From Morchella semilibera (lineage: Eukaryota > Ascomycota > Pezizomycetes > Pezizales > Morchellaceae): a DNA stretch of 64,000 nt. This document shows positions 11,816 through 22,911 of this stretch, one piece after another. The stretch is from the NCBI GenBank assembly GCA_009192285.1, contig WBVU01000011.1, positions 1,050,668-1,114,667 on the forward strand, given 5' to 3'. A program made the translations under genes and the position numbers. The number at the start of each line of letters is the position of its first letter. Within the stretch, counting starts at the first letter, position 1. The notes beneath the pieces were generated by a model, which saw only the letters and a list, made by a program, of their open reading frames with translations, was not told the origin of the DNA and searched no databases.

Positions 11816-12721
11816 ATGTCATTCGGCGGCTTCAGCGATATCGAACGTGATCGAGACAGAGCCCACTCCTCCCGGCATCGAGAACGGCGTTTTGGCGAGC
11901 ACGAAGAAGGACAAAACAACTATGGCGGCGAAGAGTCTTTCGATGGCAGAGATAGGGGGAACCAGGGCTACGGCAGAAACAACAACGATGACCATGAGCG
12001 ACGAGGAGATGATAGTGGTATAAGCGGAACATACCGTGAACGTGAGAGTGGGGTTGGCGGCGGAAGATCATACGGCGGCGGTGACGATGGGTACGGATAC
12101 AATTCTAATCGCGTAGAGGAATTCGGGAACCGTAATCAGTTTTACGGTAATACTAATCGTAGAGGGGAGTATGACAGCTATGAAAACAGCAACCGTAGGG
12201 AAGAATTCGGAGACCGCAGCGGGGATCGACAACACAACCGTGAAGAGTATGGGGGCAATAGCGATTCACCATATGGAGGCAATAACCCTCGCAGAGATGA
12301 TTCTGGGAGCAACTTGAACCGCGACAAGTCATATGGAAACAACAATTACGGGGGTGAATACGGAAACACTCAGAACAATCGTGAGGAATATGGCAGCACC
12401 CAGCAATCCAACAGCTCGGGCTATGGCTCGGGCTATGGCAACAACAACAGCAACGAGAACTACTCAAGTCAAAATCAACCCAACTATTCCTCCCAAACTG
12501 GACAAGCCAACCCAATAAACTGGGGGGCCGTGGCAGAAGCCGGCATCTTACATTTCGCTAAGGCCTACGAAAAATCCTCCTCCGCCAACCAAGAGTCCGG
12601 ACCCAACAATAGTAATAATCGACCGGCCGAACAGAGCGAGTTTGCGAAACGGCTCGCAAACAAGCAGGAGGCGGAAAGTGGATCAACCTTGGTAAAGCAG
12701 GCCTTCGGTGGTGGTTTGTAG
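11816..12721 (+). CDS. Asn/Gly/Tyr/Arg-rich disordered protein with conserved C-terminal helix
   Basis: Single-exon, 301 aa. Residues about 1-230 are low-complexity: repeated NNYGG, REEYG, GYGSGYG and NRREEFG units and very few hydrophobic residues, i.e. intrinsically disordered and prion-like in composition. The last 70 residues change character: an amphipathic segment (WGAVAEAGILHFAKAYEKS) and a basic stretch (SEFAKRLANKQ) ending FGGGL, which looks like the functional module. The N terminus opens with SFGGFSDIERDRDRAH. Similar proteins, with Gly/Tyr/Asn-rich bodies and a short conserved tail, occur across filamentous ascomycetes as uncharacterised or stress-linked proteins. I do not assign a function; RNA-granule or conidial-stress roles are speculation from composition. 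The ATG lies in a good context (AACAATG). Confidence 0.7.
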   Translation: MSFGGFSDIERDRDRAHSSRHRERRFGEHEEGQNNYGGEESFDGRDRGNQGYGRNNNDDHERRGDDSGISGTYRERESGVGGGRSYGGGDDGYGYNSNRVEEFGNRNQFYGNTNRRGEYDSYENSNRREEFGDRSGDRQHNREEYGGNSDSPYGGNNPRRDDSGSNLNRDKSYGNNNYGGEYGNTQNNREEYGSTQQSNSSGYGSGYGNNNSNENYSSQNQPNYSSQTGQANPINWGAVAEAGILHFAKAYEKSSSANQESGPNNSNNRPAEQSEFAKRLANKQEAESGSTLVKQAFGGGL

Positions 12722-13668
12722 CCCATTCCCGAAGGTATTGAGGATCAAGCACTGACTGAGTGATAAATAGTGAAAGCTACCATTGAAAAATTGACTGGTG
12801 AGAAGAAATGATCTTCTGTGGGTAATTCTCGTATGGAATTCGAGGTTAAGGGTACAAGGGAACGAGGGAACCAGGCGGAAGAGATAGGTGGGATGAATGT
12901 TGATGGCTTGTGTGGGTACTTATATATACATGTACCACTGTGATATGGCTATATGGAGTTGAAAGTTAGGTTATGATGAAATCGTTTACTCAAAGAAAGT
13001 AGCAATCACAGAAGTTGATTTTTCTTTAATATTATTTTCTTTTTTGATTAATAAGCCCTAGTTGTCTAAATCGATAAAAGTTGTGTCGTATATTATACCT
13101 GGTATATCACGTAAAAATACTATCATACTTTTTAATAGATTTGGGTTAGCTAAATGACAACCATAGGGAAAAGCAGTTAGTCTCATTGGTTGTTCTAGAG
13201 ATCATCGTTCACCCTTCTCCCCCTGCACACCGCAGTACGTAGGTACTACGGTAAGTCTCCAGAACTATGGCCTGTTGCAGTTCTGGAGACTTTCCCCTAT
13301 CTCCGTAGTACATCACAGTACCTTGCACTTCTACCAAGGCAAATGGCGGGGGGTGACAGCATATGATGTAAAGGGACTACAATGTATCTCTACATGTACT
13401 TAGGAAGGAAAGTGGGCTATGTACCTATATGTAGCACAAGGCTCCCACGGTTGATTCCGAGCTTGTACTACCTCACACAAGTGCGCTGTTCTCTATCACA
13501 TAAGGGTGGTGGAGAAGGTATAAAAGGCACTAGATAGGACAATATTTGCGTTCTGATCCAGAGCATGGTGATCACTGGTGTGAAAAGTACGATAGGATAT
13601 GACCAATATGCGTTTAATGTAAGTGCCTAAATTCGTTATCGATAAGCTCTTCTTGAACAGTATACTGT
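12722..13668. other. intergenic region with foldback element
   Basis: Holds an 18-bp motif variant 36 bp after the preceding stop (12757-12774), TACATGTA palindromes at about 12928 and 13391, and the foldback at 13243-13311. No gene seen. Confidence 0.5.
13243..13311. repeat. short foldback element, copy 1
   Basis: Inverted arms: left 13243-13266 and right 13279-13311, pairing over GTACTACGG and AAGTCTCCAGAACT; the left arm lacks a block of about 9 bp present in the right. The complete arm (right, inverted) resembles the arms of the element at 52770-52859, defining a small dispersed family. Confidence 0.6.
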
Positions 13669-15822
13669 ATGCATGTATCTAACTTGAATAGCACTTCCCT
13701 GTTATTCAGACCCTCCAAACCAGCTCTCCCGAAAACCAAAAAACCCAACCTAACCACCCTCCCTCTTCCCCTCCTTGAACAGATAGCCAGTCATCTATCA
13801 ACAGAAGAACTCACCCGTCTTGGTAATACCTGTCTAGATCTTAAGGGAAAGATTTCCTCTTTTTTCTCAGCTCGTCGTCAACAACGACTTATCCAAGCTC
13901 GCATCCTCCAATCTACAGTACCGGCCGCAAATCTTCCAACCGAGCTCCTTCAGGAGATCTTTCTCTATCTTGGCCCTCAAGACTTCTACTTTGCTACCAA
14001 AGTCTGTAAATCCTGGCGTTATGCTGGGGTTTATCCTCGACTTATAAAAAAACATATACACGCCCTGCGCCCAATTATACCGTTTACAAGAGTCCGAGAT
14101 ACCCTCGATCTACAAACACTTTCAAGGAACCTTCATAGAGCAGGAATACTTAAGAAGGGAGTGCCGAAACATCTAGTTTCCACCATCCAACTTGAACAAC
14201 CTAGTTCTAAAATACCCCCTGCAATCCATCTTTCCGAAAGCGGCCACTACTTTCTATCCGCCGAAAGGGCCCCTCCCTACCAGGTTCATATCTACTGCAC
14301 TTATCGACCAGTCATAGCAAGTGATTCCGAAATAATTCGAAATCAAGTTCAAATCAAAAATCCTAAAGCTGGGTCTAAGCACGTGCCAAACAGTTTATGG
14401 GGACTCGGGAGTGAACCTCTAGGGTTCAATGAGTGGGACTCGACACCAACCCATTTGGTGACGTTGCCATGTAAAGGGAAAGTCGTATCTGCATCTTTTT
14501 CACCCGCAGTATTTGGTGGCGTGAAGTACGATAGGCGTACGAATTCATATTCTAAAGGTGTGGATGTACTCGTATTGTTTGAGGGTGGTTGGGCAAGGCT
14601 TTTTAAGATACGGTCAACACCAATGGATAGGGGAGTGAGTAAAGATACGCAGTCATGGAGAAAGCCGTTACGCCCCAAGCGCGAGCCGGCCAAATGGTAT
14701 ATCTGGGACAGCATGGAATTCTCGGGCATTGGATCCGCGTTTCCTAACGAGAAGCCGATACTTGCGAAGCTAGAAGAAACTAATGGAAGAGCTGTTTTTG
14801 CATCGGAGGGACATTTAGAGGTTTGGAAAGGGATTTCAGGGTACAATTCAAAGAAAGTGGTAGAGGGGGGCCAACTCAAAGAGGAATACTGGGATAAGAC
14901 GACAGCTGTGAGGGGAATCTACCCTTTACCGGGAGCGCCAAGGAATTTGGAAAGAATATTTGTAGGGAATTCTTGGCACAGTGGGCTGTGCTTGAATACG
15001 ACCTATATCATTTGTGCCAGTTCCCCATTTCCTAGAACAGAAAAACAGTTGAACAGGTTAGCTACTGGAACTGAGAATGATCCCGAAGAAACCCTCATAT
15101 ACCACCTTGAACCCGATCCAAGCGCGCTCAGCACCGAGCCTATCGAGATTTTGAGATCTTCTTCCACACTCCCATACAGAGTATTAACCTCCTGTGAGGA
15201 CTACGACAGCACATCTCTCTACTTCGGTCTCAATCAGTCTAAGTCGCTAACCTACCTCAAACTCTGGCACAACCAAGAAATACCCTATAGGCCCTGCATG
15301 CTCACCCAGAAGCGCAGCTATTGCCATCCACACGCCCAACCAATCCATATGGCTTCCGTAAACATCCATTGGCACTCAATTCATCCTATCATTGCCACTG
15401 CAACTGCAGAAGGCAACATTTACATTTCATTCCCCCCTCTCTGTAACTCCAAGGAGCGTGCTTGTTTGCCTAAAAGGCTTCCAACTCTATTTATCAGATG
15501 CAAGTCAAAATGTTCCTGCCCACCCCCGGAGTTCAAAAAGTTAGCTCGCATCCCACCCGACACCGGAGGGAGGATAACAGACATGAGAATTTCCTACCGC
15601 TCTCCAGTTTTAGACTCGCCAAGAAGAAACGTTCTATACTCAAAAGACTTGCAGGTCTTCAAGGACGAGAAATCAATGCTGGTACTGTTGATAAGCACAG
15701 ATAAGGGCAGACTGGAAGTCTGCTATTTTGGTGGTGAAAGGAGGAAGATTGGCGCGAAGCGATTGTGGGCTGTGAAGGGGTCAGAAATAAGATATAAAAG
15801 TGACTCTGGGGAGTTTATATAG
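13669..15822 (+). CDS. F-box protein with two F-box motifs
   Basis: Single-exon, 717 aa. Two F-box-like segments stand in tandem: residues 31-60 (LPLPLLEQIASHLSTEELTRL) and 89-120 (LPTELLQEIFLYLGPQDFYFATKVCKSWR); the second is the canonical one, with the KVC-SWR ending. F-boxes bind Skp1 and recruit substrates to SCF ubiquitin ligases. The remaining 590 residues have repeated strand-rich blocks (VVSASFSPAVFGG, LVLFEGGWARLF, MASVNIHWHSIHPIIATA) resembling a divergent beta-propeller/WD40-type substrate receptor, a pattern common in fungal F-box families. The ATG used (ATGCATGTA) is the first in frame; MHVSN could be preceded by nothing else in frame. The substrate is unknown. Confidence 0.8.
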   Translation: MHVSNLNSTSLLFRPSKPALPKTKKPNLTTLPLPLLEQIASHLSTEELTRLGNTCLDLKGKISSFFSARRQQRLIQARILQSTVPAANLPTELLQEIFLYLGPQDFYFATKVCKSWRYAGVYPRLIKKHIHALRPIIPFTRVRDTLDLQTLSRNLHRAGILKKGVPKHLVSTIQLEQPSSKIPPAIHLSESGHYFLSAERAPPYQVHIYCTYRPVIASDSEIIRNQVQIKNPKAGSKHVPNSLWGLGSEPLGFNEWDSTPTHLVTLPCKGKVVSASFSPAVFGGVKYDRRTNSYSKGVDVLVLFEGGWARLFKIRSTPMDRGVSKDTQSWRKPLRPKREPAKWYIWDSMEFSGIGSAFPNEKPILAKLEETNGRAVFASEGHLEVWKGISGYNSKKVVEGGQLKEEYWDKTTAVRGIYPLPGAPRNLERIFVGNSWHSGLCLNTTYIICASSPFPRTEKQLNRLATGTENDPEETLIYHLEPDPSALSTEPIEILRSSSTLPYRVLTSCEDYDSTSLYFGLNQSKSLTYLKLWHNQEIPYRPCMLTQKRSYCHPHAQPIHMASVNIHWHSIHPIIATATAEGNIYISFPPLCNSKERACLPKRLPTLFIRCKSKCSCPPPEFKKLARIPPDTGGRITDMRISYRSPVLDSPRRNVLYSKDLQVFKDEKSMLVLLISTDKGRLEVCYFGGERRKIGAKRLWAVKGSEIRYKSDSGEFI

Positions 15823-15871
15823 CTTTCTGTAAGCATAATCTTGGGGTTTTTTTATTTTCTTATAATGATAT

Positions 15872-15889
15872 CGAGTGACATTTCATGAA
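15872..15889 (+). repeat. dispersed 18-bp motif copy
   Basis: CGAGTGAC-ATTT-CATGAA, 50 bp downstream of the F-box gene stop codon. Confidence 0.65.
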
Positions 15890-16183
15890 GAAATGCACAA
15901 ATATTTAAATTATGCACAGGCATTCTAGAGAAACGTTAGCGAAACATGTGCGTGCGATCGTTCCTGGATCTCTGATCTCCCCAACCGACGAGAGGTGATA
16001 CATAAGGAAGAAGGGCACCAGATTCACCAGGGATATTTCTTTAGAGGAATAAGGGTATATGTATATCCATGATAACTAGCCGTTGGTTGCGTCCTGCCAG
16101 CGGTTACTCCTGTTCTCAAGAAGCAGCTATTTCGATGGGCAAGAAGGGGCATATGGACACATCCAGGGCTAGGGATTGTAGCA

Positions 16184-16460
16184 ACCACCGTGGTGAAATA
16201 ATACCGTTATTTATACCCTGTAATGTCACTTTTTATGGTAAAGTACCCAAAAGGGGCGCCAATATATGAACACCGCCACTGGTGGCAAGCATTTCACCAC
16301 GTTCATAAGTGTTGGCATTAACGGTTAATGGGTTATAACGCAACATAAAGACTGAAAAGTTCAGTCTTTATACTGGCACAAGGACTGAAATTCAGTACTT
16401 ATACTACAACCGGTAGTTAATAATTTGCTCTTGACACATTTACCGCCCCACACTTGTCGG
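16184..16460 (+). mobile_element. decayed MITE-like repeat, copy A
   Basis: Shares blocks in the same order with the inverse complement of 50182-50487: ACCAC-GTG-GAAA-TAATACC, CCAAAAGGGGC, CCACTGGTGGCA, TTGGCA, CAACATAAAGAC-GAAA, GGCACAAGGACTGAAA, and a terminal GCGGTAAATGT. The right end keeps the terminal repeat; the left end is eroded. The internal part also folds on itself around the repeated GACTGAAA/TTCAGTC words. Non-coding, therefore non-autonomous. Confidence 0.6.
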
Positions 16461-18457
16461 CCAACAGCGCAGCTCGGCCCCGACGGTATCCACAGGTTTA
16501 ATTAGGTGTATAATGTATATATGAAATGCTTTATAGGGTAAAGTACTGGTGTCTCCGTCTTTGATCATGGCACGTTTGTTCCAATTAATGCTAGCTAAAG
16601 TCCTCGGGGAAATCTCTATATCCCCCAGTTCTAGTAAGCTACTTAGTGGCCTGGCAAAGAAGACACATGATGTCTAACTCGGAAATAGGTACGCAGCTAC
16701 AACCACTAGGCTCTACACCAAACGACATCGCCTGGTTACCCAATTGGGCAAGTACGCTATACGACGTCATCAAGACCTAAATCGTTAAATAACCCATAAA
16801 AAGTGTTCTACATACATAGTAACTATACACCGAGGAAACCCCCGCAACCAATTATTACAGGTCAATATTCTGTGCCTTTACCCAGCCAACAAATAAACAC
16901 AATTAAAAAGTTTACATTCTTAATACTAAATCCCATCGGCTCAGCCATCTACCCAGAAGGGATTAATACTTGAAGCCCAATGCAGCGGTATCAAAAAAAG
17001 GTTCTCATTTGTATGATACCAGTTGCAACAAATACCACGAGAAACAAAGCATCGGCCTGATCTCTTTTGGGGACAAGTAGAAACATGACCTTGTAAGTTC
17101 TACGCGTAAAACATGACCTTTCCTGGAAGCTTACTGTATAAAGTATGCACCACCCACCCATTGATGGAGACCTGACTGATTTGTCCATTTCATATGGGGC
17201 CTCAAAGACGCCTTATAGATATGCCTACCCACTATCTTTTTCCTGCTAGTCGTTTCAATACGGAGAATATATGAAGAGGCTATTTAGTGCTTGGTTTTCT
17301 GCCTGTTTAATGAGTTCAGAAAATTTGACTGGGCAGCCTAGGTCTACCGTAGACATGAGAGCGCATGCATACCTATACCTATTAAAGATAAACAACGGGC
17401 CGTGGTCACTACAATATATATTGCCCGAACTTCCATTGACTAAGACAAAGGAGTTTAAGTCCTTTCGATACTGTGAAGAAAAAGGGGGAGGTATAATTGA
17501 TATTCTAGCGCTTCGGATGAACAAATCATCATGTGCCGCATTAGAAATATGAACCCTAGACTACAGCGCGCGGCAAATACTAAAGCTGTATCATTGCATA
17601 ATCATGCAGATGTTATTAAGCCGACGCCCCAGCGGTTGTAGGAACCTCACTATTCCCATCCCGTTTTATGAAGTTCTCCCCACGGGTATTAGCTTATAGA
17701 TCAACTAGCTTCAGACCCTCTCCCTCAAGATGGAGCTTTAAATAATATCTGCAGCCATACGGCAATTTATATGCAAGGTCCTATGCCAAGATATCCTCTT
17801 GGTTGCCCATGGTCTGATCCTGACAGTGGCGCAGCAGCAAAATCTACTTGGAGTCACGATTTAACTGACGAACCTTTAATTTCTCTCGCCGTCAGTCTAC
17901 TTTTGTGGAACATATAGAGTCTTACCCTCTGTTGGAAATTGTTAAACACTCCACCCCCCCATCTATGGTTGCCGATCTAGTAAGAGGAATGTGAATGCCA
18001 GGCTCTTTACTATCCCAGTAACCAGATCTAACCCCTTATATTCTGTTGTTGTCACACTGAACATGGTTCTAATAAGTCTTGGTGTTTTCCCATAGCCCTA
18101 TGAGGTTCTAGGATCCGGAAGCTCACCGGACCTTCCGCAGCAAATAAGAGAATCCTTTCCACGGAACACCCAGGTTTGACACATTTGATTTATCCTACTA
18201 TTGGGGAATACCGTGATACAGCTAACTCATTGTGGAATGTGGGCTGTAAAATAGACTATTCGTCCGTGTTTTTAGAACGCTTATGTAGCATGGCCCGCAG
18301 GTACTAACTACAGTAGTTTCTTACGGAAATACATTACTACTATTTTGTTCCAGATATATATTATGATTGACGGTGTTTAAATTCACCTCGATTCCCCCCC
18401 AGACTGCAGAACCCCTCATAACTATCACAGTTGAACTCATTGAGTAGTCTCATCAAG

Positions 18458-20109
18458 ATGGTTTGCCCCGTTCCCAGCATCGCTCCCATAGCGGGCAGCA
18501 TTGCAGCCTACACTTTTCCCTCCATCTACAACGCCTCCAGTTCATTCAACCTGAATGTTGGGTCCACTGACATCCCCGTGATGCAATTCTACGAATACGA
18601 CTATGCCCATTTCTCCATGGAAAGCAAGCCCACATGGATTGCAATCAGCATCCCCGACGACACCGACCTCACCGACGTCCGCATCTCCCCCAAGAAGCTT
18701 GGAATCACGCCCACAAAGTCCACCGGCTGTGTCTCCTTCACCATCCCCAACGACGAATACCTCATTGTCAAAATCGGAAAGCTCAAGGAACTAGTCATTG
18801 CCGCAGACAAGCTCGAGACCAACAAGCCCGTGAAAACCGCCTCCTACGTCCACAACATTCTCTCCAAGCCCTACAACGCAGACCCAACCGGCTCAGAGCT
18901 CTCAACAACCGCCCTGCAAAGTGCAATTGACACCGCGGCCGCAGACTGGGCGGAAGCCAAGAGTAAGGGCGTCAGCAACTTGCCGCCCAGAGCAACTGTA
19001 TACGTCCCCAAAGGCCTCTATCTCATCGGTAACATTGTCCTCAAGTCCAACACGGAGCTCTATCTCGAGGCCGGGTCGTTCCTGCGCTTCACTGGCGTCA
19101 AATCAGACTACACCGTGCACTGGCACAAGAGCTCGCAGGGCCGCGACGTAACCTGGTGGATCCGCACCGACTTCAACAGCACCAACATCAAGGTCTATGG
19201 CCGCGGCACCCTCGACGGGAATGGTAAATACGGCACCAACGTTGGAAAGATTAACAACAATATCCTTGTCCCCATCGCAACGAGCCACTTCGTGGCCGAC
19301 GGCATCATCATCAAAGAGTCCTCGTCGTGGTCGACCATCCCCATGAGGTCGCAGAACGTCTTGTTCCAAAACATGAAGTGGTTCAACTCGCTGTGGATGA
19401 GTGAGAACGACGGAATCGATGTCCTTGAGAGCGAGGACGTAGTCGTGAAGCACACAATCGCAATCTCACTCGATGATCCGTACTCAACCAAGGCTTACAC
19501 CACTATATTCCCGAAATACAACGATCTCCTCCCGGCACCGAGGGCGGTCAAGAATGTTCTTTTCGACGACAATCTTTCATGGACAAGATGCTTCGCATTC
19601 AAGATTGGCCAGGGAGTGACGATGCCCCATTTGAACGTAACCTTCCAAAACGGCGTTGTCTACGACGCTGCTGTCGGCCTCGGAATCCACCACGCTGTAC
19701 GTAGAACCCCCTTCACAAGAGCTGAACCAGTGCTAACGAGAAACAGTGGGGAACATCATACATCCAGGACGTGACGTACAGACTTATGCAAGTCGAGCGT
19801 ATCACACTCTCCCTAGAGAACCGCAGCACCTGGCTCGGCTTCATCATCACCGACAAACCCGACGGGTCACCGGCCAAGTCTGACGGCGCCGGGCCCGTCT
19901 CAAAGGTCCGGATCAGGGACATCACAGTCTGGAGCAAAGGCAACACCGGAATCGCGCTGGAAGGGCTCAGCCCGACGGCGAACATCTCTAGCATCTTCTG
20001 GAGCCATATCAAGATGCCGGGGGTGGACGGATACGCCCAGAGCTTGGAGGAGCTGAACAGTAAGACGGAGCCGAAGTATGTGTACGATATCAAGTGGGAC
20101 ACGGATTAA
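18458..20109 (+). CDS. GH28-like pectin-lyase-fold glycosidase
   Basis: Two exons (18458-19696 and 19747-20109; intron ends GTACGT...CTAACGAGAAACAG) give 533 aa. The C-terminal two thirds form a right-handed beta-helix: PRATVYVPKGLYLIGNIVLKSN opens the helix, then the GTLDGNG coil, and the catalytic-type phrases SENDGID and SLDDP, followed by CFAFKIGQGV, which corresponds to the GHG loop of polygalacturonases but lacks its His. These Asp positions match the family 28 pattern (N-D, D-D). The N-terminal 130 residues form a separate beta-rich module (IYNASSSFNLNVGSTDIPV). No signal peptide is visible at the chosen ATG (MVCPVPS), which is odd for a plant-cell-wall enzyme; an upstream signal exon was sought and not found. 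Alternatives are a related uncharacterised pectin-lyase-like family acting on other glycans. Confidence 0.75.
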
Positions 20110-21321
20110 TCCGCTGGCAAACTGGCCAGTGTGGATAAACATAGATATGTATTTTTAATCTTGAGATATTTCCTTTATATATGTATTTGAGGGCATTGGG
20201 AATAACTGAATTCGGTAATAAAATACTTAATTTTACAATTTGATATTGCGAGTGATTTACTATGACCAACCAGCATTAAGCAGTTCCCGTTTCCTGCACG
20301 GTTATGAATGTGGCATCGAATAAAAGGAGCACATACATGTACTATAGCTGGTATCCAGTCAAACCAAGCACACTGTTTCATGTGGGTCAAGCAGGCACAC
20401 GACAAGCCCACCAAAGCACCACCACCCAGCCGAGTGATATTCCATGCACGAACACCCTCCCACCACGCATTCCAGACAAACACCCCAACAGCCCCATCTT
20501 TTTTCATAAGAAGGCCTTAAATTATAAGCAGCCCTGACCAGCTCTATCGTACATAGATACAACCCACCAACACGTACCTACCAAACACGGGGAATTTTTC
20601 TCTTTCTCTTGCTTCTCTAGCTAGCCGGCTATGAAAACCAAACCAAACCACCGCCCAAAATACAAGCGCAAACACAAACACAAGCTACATAACACAACAT
20701 CACATAGCCCAACTAACTCTACGCCCCCCCCCCCCCCTCCTCCCCCGCAAGAACAGCGCGGCGGCGGCGGGAGAGAGCAGAACAGAAGAAGAAGGAGAAG
20801 GAGAAAGAGAAAGAAAAGGTAAAAACGTAATTCTGAAATATCTTAAGGGTAAACACTCATACAGACGCACACAGACACAGACACAGATAGACACGGACAC
20901 AGGGAGCGGGAAAGGACACGCATGGACCGATCCCTCCCCCCCTTATAAAGAAGATAAAACGAAGAAATGAGAAGAAATAACCCCCAAGATAATACAGAAA
21001 GAAAAAAAAAGGCGCATGAAAGAAGAGGAAGAAAAAAGGGTCAAAAGTGTTTCGAACAGAACAGAATACGTAACGGAGGGGGAGGCGGGGGAGGGAAGAA
21101 TAAGCTAATTAGAGTACTTTTAGTAAAATATGTCTACCAGCCGCACTGACAAGAAAAATAAAAAAGGGAAAGGGAAAAGGTAAAAAAAAAAAAAAAAAAA
21201 AAAAAGATAACACCATTCCCACCCGCCATACCATGCCCTCCTTCCGGTTATGAATTTTTGTTGACACTTTGATTTTTTCTTCTTTTTTCTTTCTCCCTCC
21301 CTCCCTATATATGATGATACT
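20110..21321. other. intergenic, low-complexity purine/pyrimidine tracts
   Basis: Convergent 3' flanks of the GH28-like and SFH1-like genes. Contains 18-bp motif copies at 20249-20266 and 20431-20448 (the latter ends CATGCA), a C run near 20725, GAA/GGA-rich tracts from 20760 to 21030, and a poly-A run near 21183-21205. No gene. Confidence 0.5.
21183..21205. repeat. poly-A tract
   Basis: Uninterrupted A run of about 23 nt, in the 3' flank of the SFH1-like gene. Confidence 0.7.
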
Positions 21322-22911
21322 CTATTGTCGCGGCGCCTGGCTGTATGCATGCAATCCTTTTGACCACTCAGGTAACTGCGCAGTTTCGGCGTATGCTGTG
21401 CCGCAATTGAAACACAATGTCTTTGAAAAAAAAAAAATTAGCTTATGTCGCCCTATAAAAGGGGAGTAAATTCAAGGTGTTACTATACCCTCTGTCCTTC
21501 TGGGCCTTCGCGGACGCCCCATGTCCCAGTACCACCTACGGCACACCATGCGCACCTCCAGTTTTGTTTCTCCCATTCGTTCAGCCCGCCATTAGCCACC
21601 CCATTGCTCTGCGGCGCGGCGCTCCTGCTCGGCGTCCCCCTACCCCCTGTCGGCGACAAACTTCTCTGCCGTTTCCTCTTGACCCTGCTACCACGGCCCA
21701 TCTGCTCCTCGACATCGCCCTGCACAGTAGCACCCCATACCAGAGGCATTAATGATCCACCGCCACCAAGACGCGCAGTATCTCTCCTAAGCCTTCGGAT
21801 CTCTCGTTCACGGTCACCCTCCCGCTTCTCAATCTCTTCGCGGGTGAGTGTTTCCACCCGACTCTCCCATTCGGCGCCGAGCGACTCCAGGTCGAGCCGC
21901 CAGCCCGCCTCAACATCGGGGCGGTGTGCATCGTTCTCAAGATCCGGTGTAACCCCAGTTTCGCAGAGATCCTTCTTCTTCTGAAGGCAAAACTCGTGGA
22001 TCGCGTGCGAAATCGCCGGGATGAACTCCCCAGAGAGACCCAGATCGCGCGCAACCCCGCGCGCAAAGTACTCTGGTGTCAGCGAGCCCGCGAGATCCCA
22101 TTCGAACTTGTCCGCGTAGACGCGCTCGCCGAGGTTGACGTTTAGATTGCATACGACGCGCATCTCGCCGGAGCCCTCTGGAAGTGAGATTGTTGCGACA
22201 GGGGCATACTCGGATATTTGGTCCCGTATCGCTGCGGAGATAACGCCGGCGTAGGGCTGTGTTGGGATGTCGAGGTCGAGGCAGAGGGTGGCTGCGAAGG
22301 TGTCGGGGGTGATTAGCGTCTCGTGCAGGTTCCATAGAAAGCTGTCATGGAGGCGGCCTCGCGATGGAGGATCGAGATCGATATCTAGGCGTATAGGGAT
22401 CAGCACTGTAGGTAGTGCCGATGCAGAGAGTAGCTGCTGTTCAGTTCTGAATGATTTGTTTGTGTGTGGTTAGGACTCTATTTCTGAGGGAGGGAGCAGA
22501 TGGGGGGGGGGGGGGGAGGAAGAAGGGCAGAGTTGTGTAGTGGTGGTAGTAGTACCTGTGTACATCAGGTATATACATGTATCTTTGCGTTACTAGTTTT
22601 GGGTGAAGCTGTACCGGTCTTTTTATTGTCTCTACGCCTGGAAAACTCCCAATTGCCCCTGGGGGACCTCCGGCGGCCTGAGAAGCCATCGCTGACCGTG
22701 ATTCCGAATCATTCTCGAAATCGTCATCACCATCAACCTCGGCGTAGCTGACCACCTGATTCCCGCGCTTCGTTCTACCCGACGATCGCTCGGCCGTTGA
22801 TGGAGTTCCAGCGGGACCTGTGGGCGTTGGGCCAGCGGGCGTTATGAGCGCGGTTGAAAATGTCTGCAGGCGCGCAGGGTATGTGGTCATGCAAGCTTGT
22901 GGAGGCTTCAT
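21322..22911 (-). CDS. SFH1: SNF5/SFH1-type chromatin-remodelling subunit with GATA-like zinc finger
   Basis: Core subunit of an SWI/SNF- or RSC-type nucleosome remodeller, nuclear, 470 aa. Exons 22556-22911, 21489-22446 and 21322-21420 join in frame. The SNF5 domain begins with LIPIRLDIDLD (about 139) and holds the two repeats seen in the family: SFLWNLHETLITPDTFAATLCLDL and DKFEWDLAGSLTPEYFARGVARDLGL. After a charged coiled segment (EEIEKREGDREREIRRLRRD) comes a Cys4 finger, C417-X2-C420-X20-C441-X2-C444, of GATA type; its last two cysteines are encoded only in the 99-bp third exon. This finger is typical of filamentous-fungal SNF5/SFH1 proteins. Length fits SFH1 better than SNF5, but the two paralogs cannot be told apart with certainty. 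It is divergent to RPN13. Confidence 0.85.

Larger units (their letters stand above)
15823..18457. other. 2.6-kb intergenic region with degenerate transposon remnant
   Basis: An exact copy of the 18-bp motif sits 50 bp past the F-box stop (15872-15889). A decayed MITE-like repeat occupies about 16184-16460. The frame at 17271-17552 (93 aa) is not recognisable. No conserved gene found. Confidence 0.5.

Noticed and set aside
14349-14879. 176-codon minus frame
   Set aside because: Antisense shadow of the double F-box gene, without motifs.
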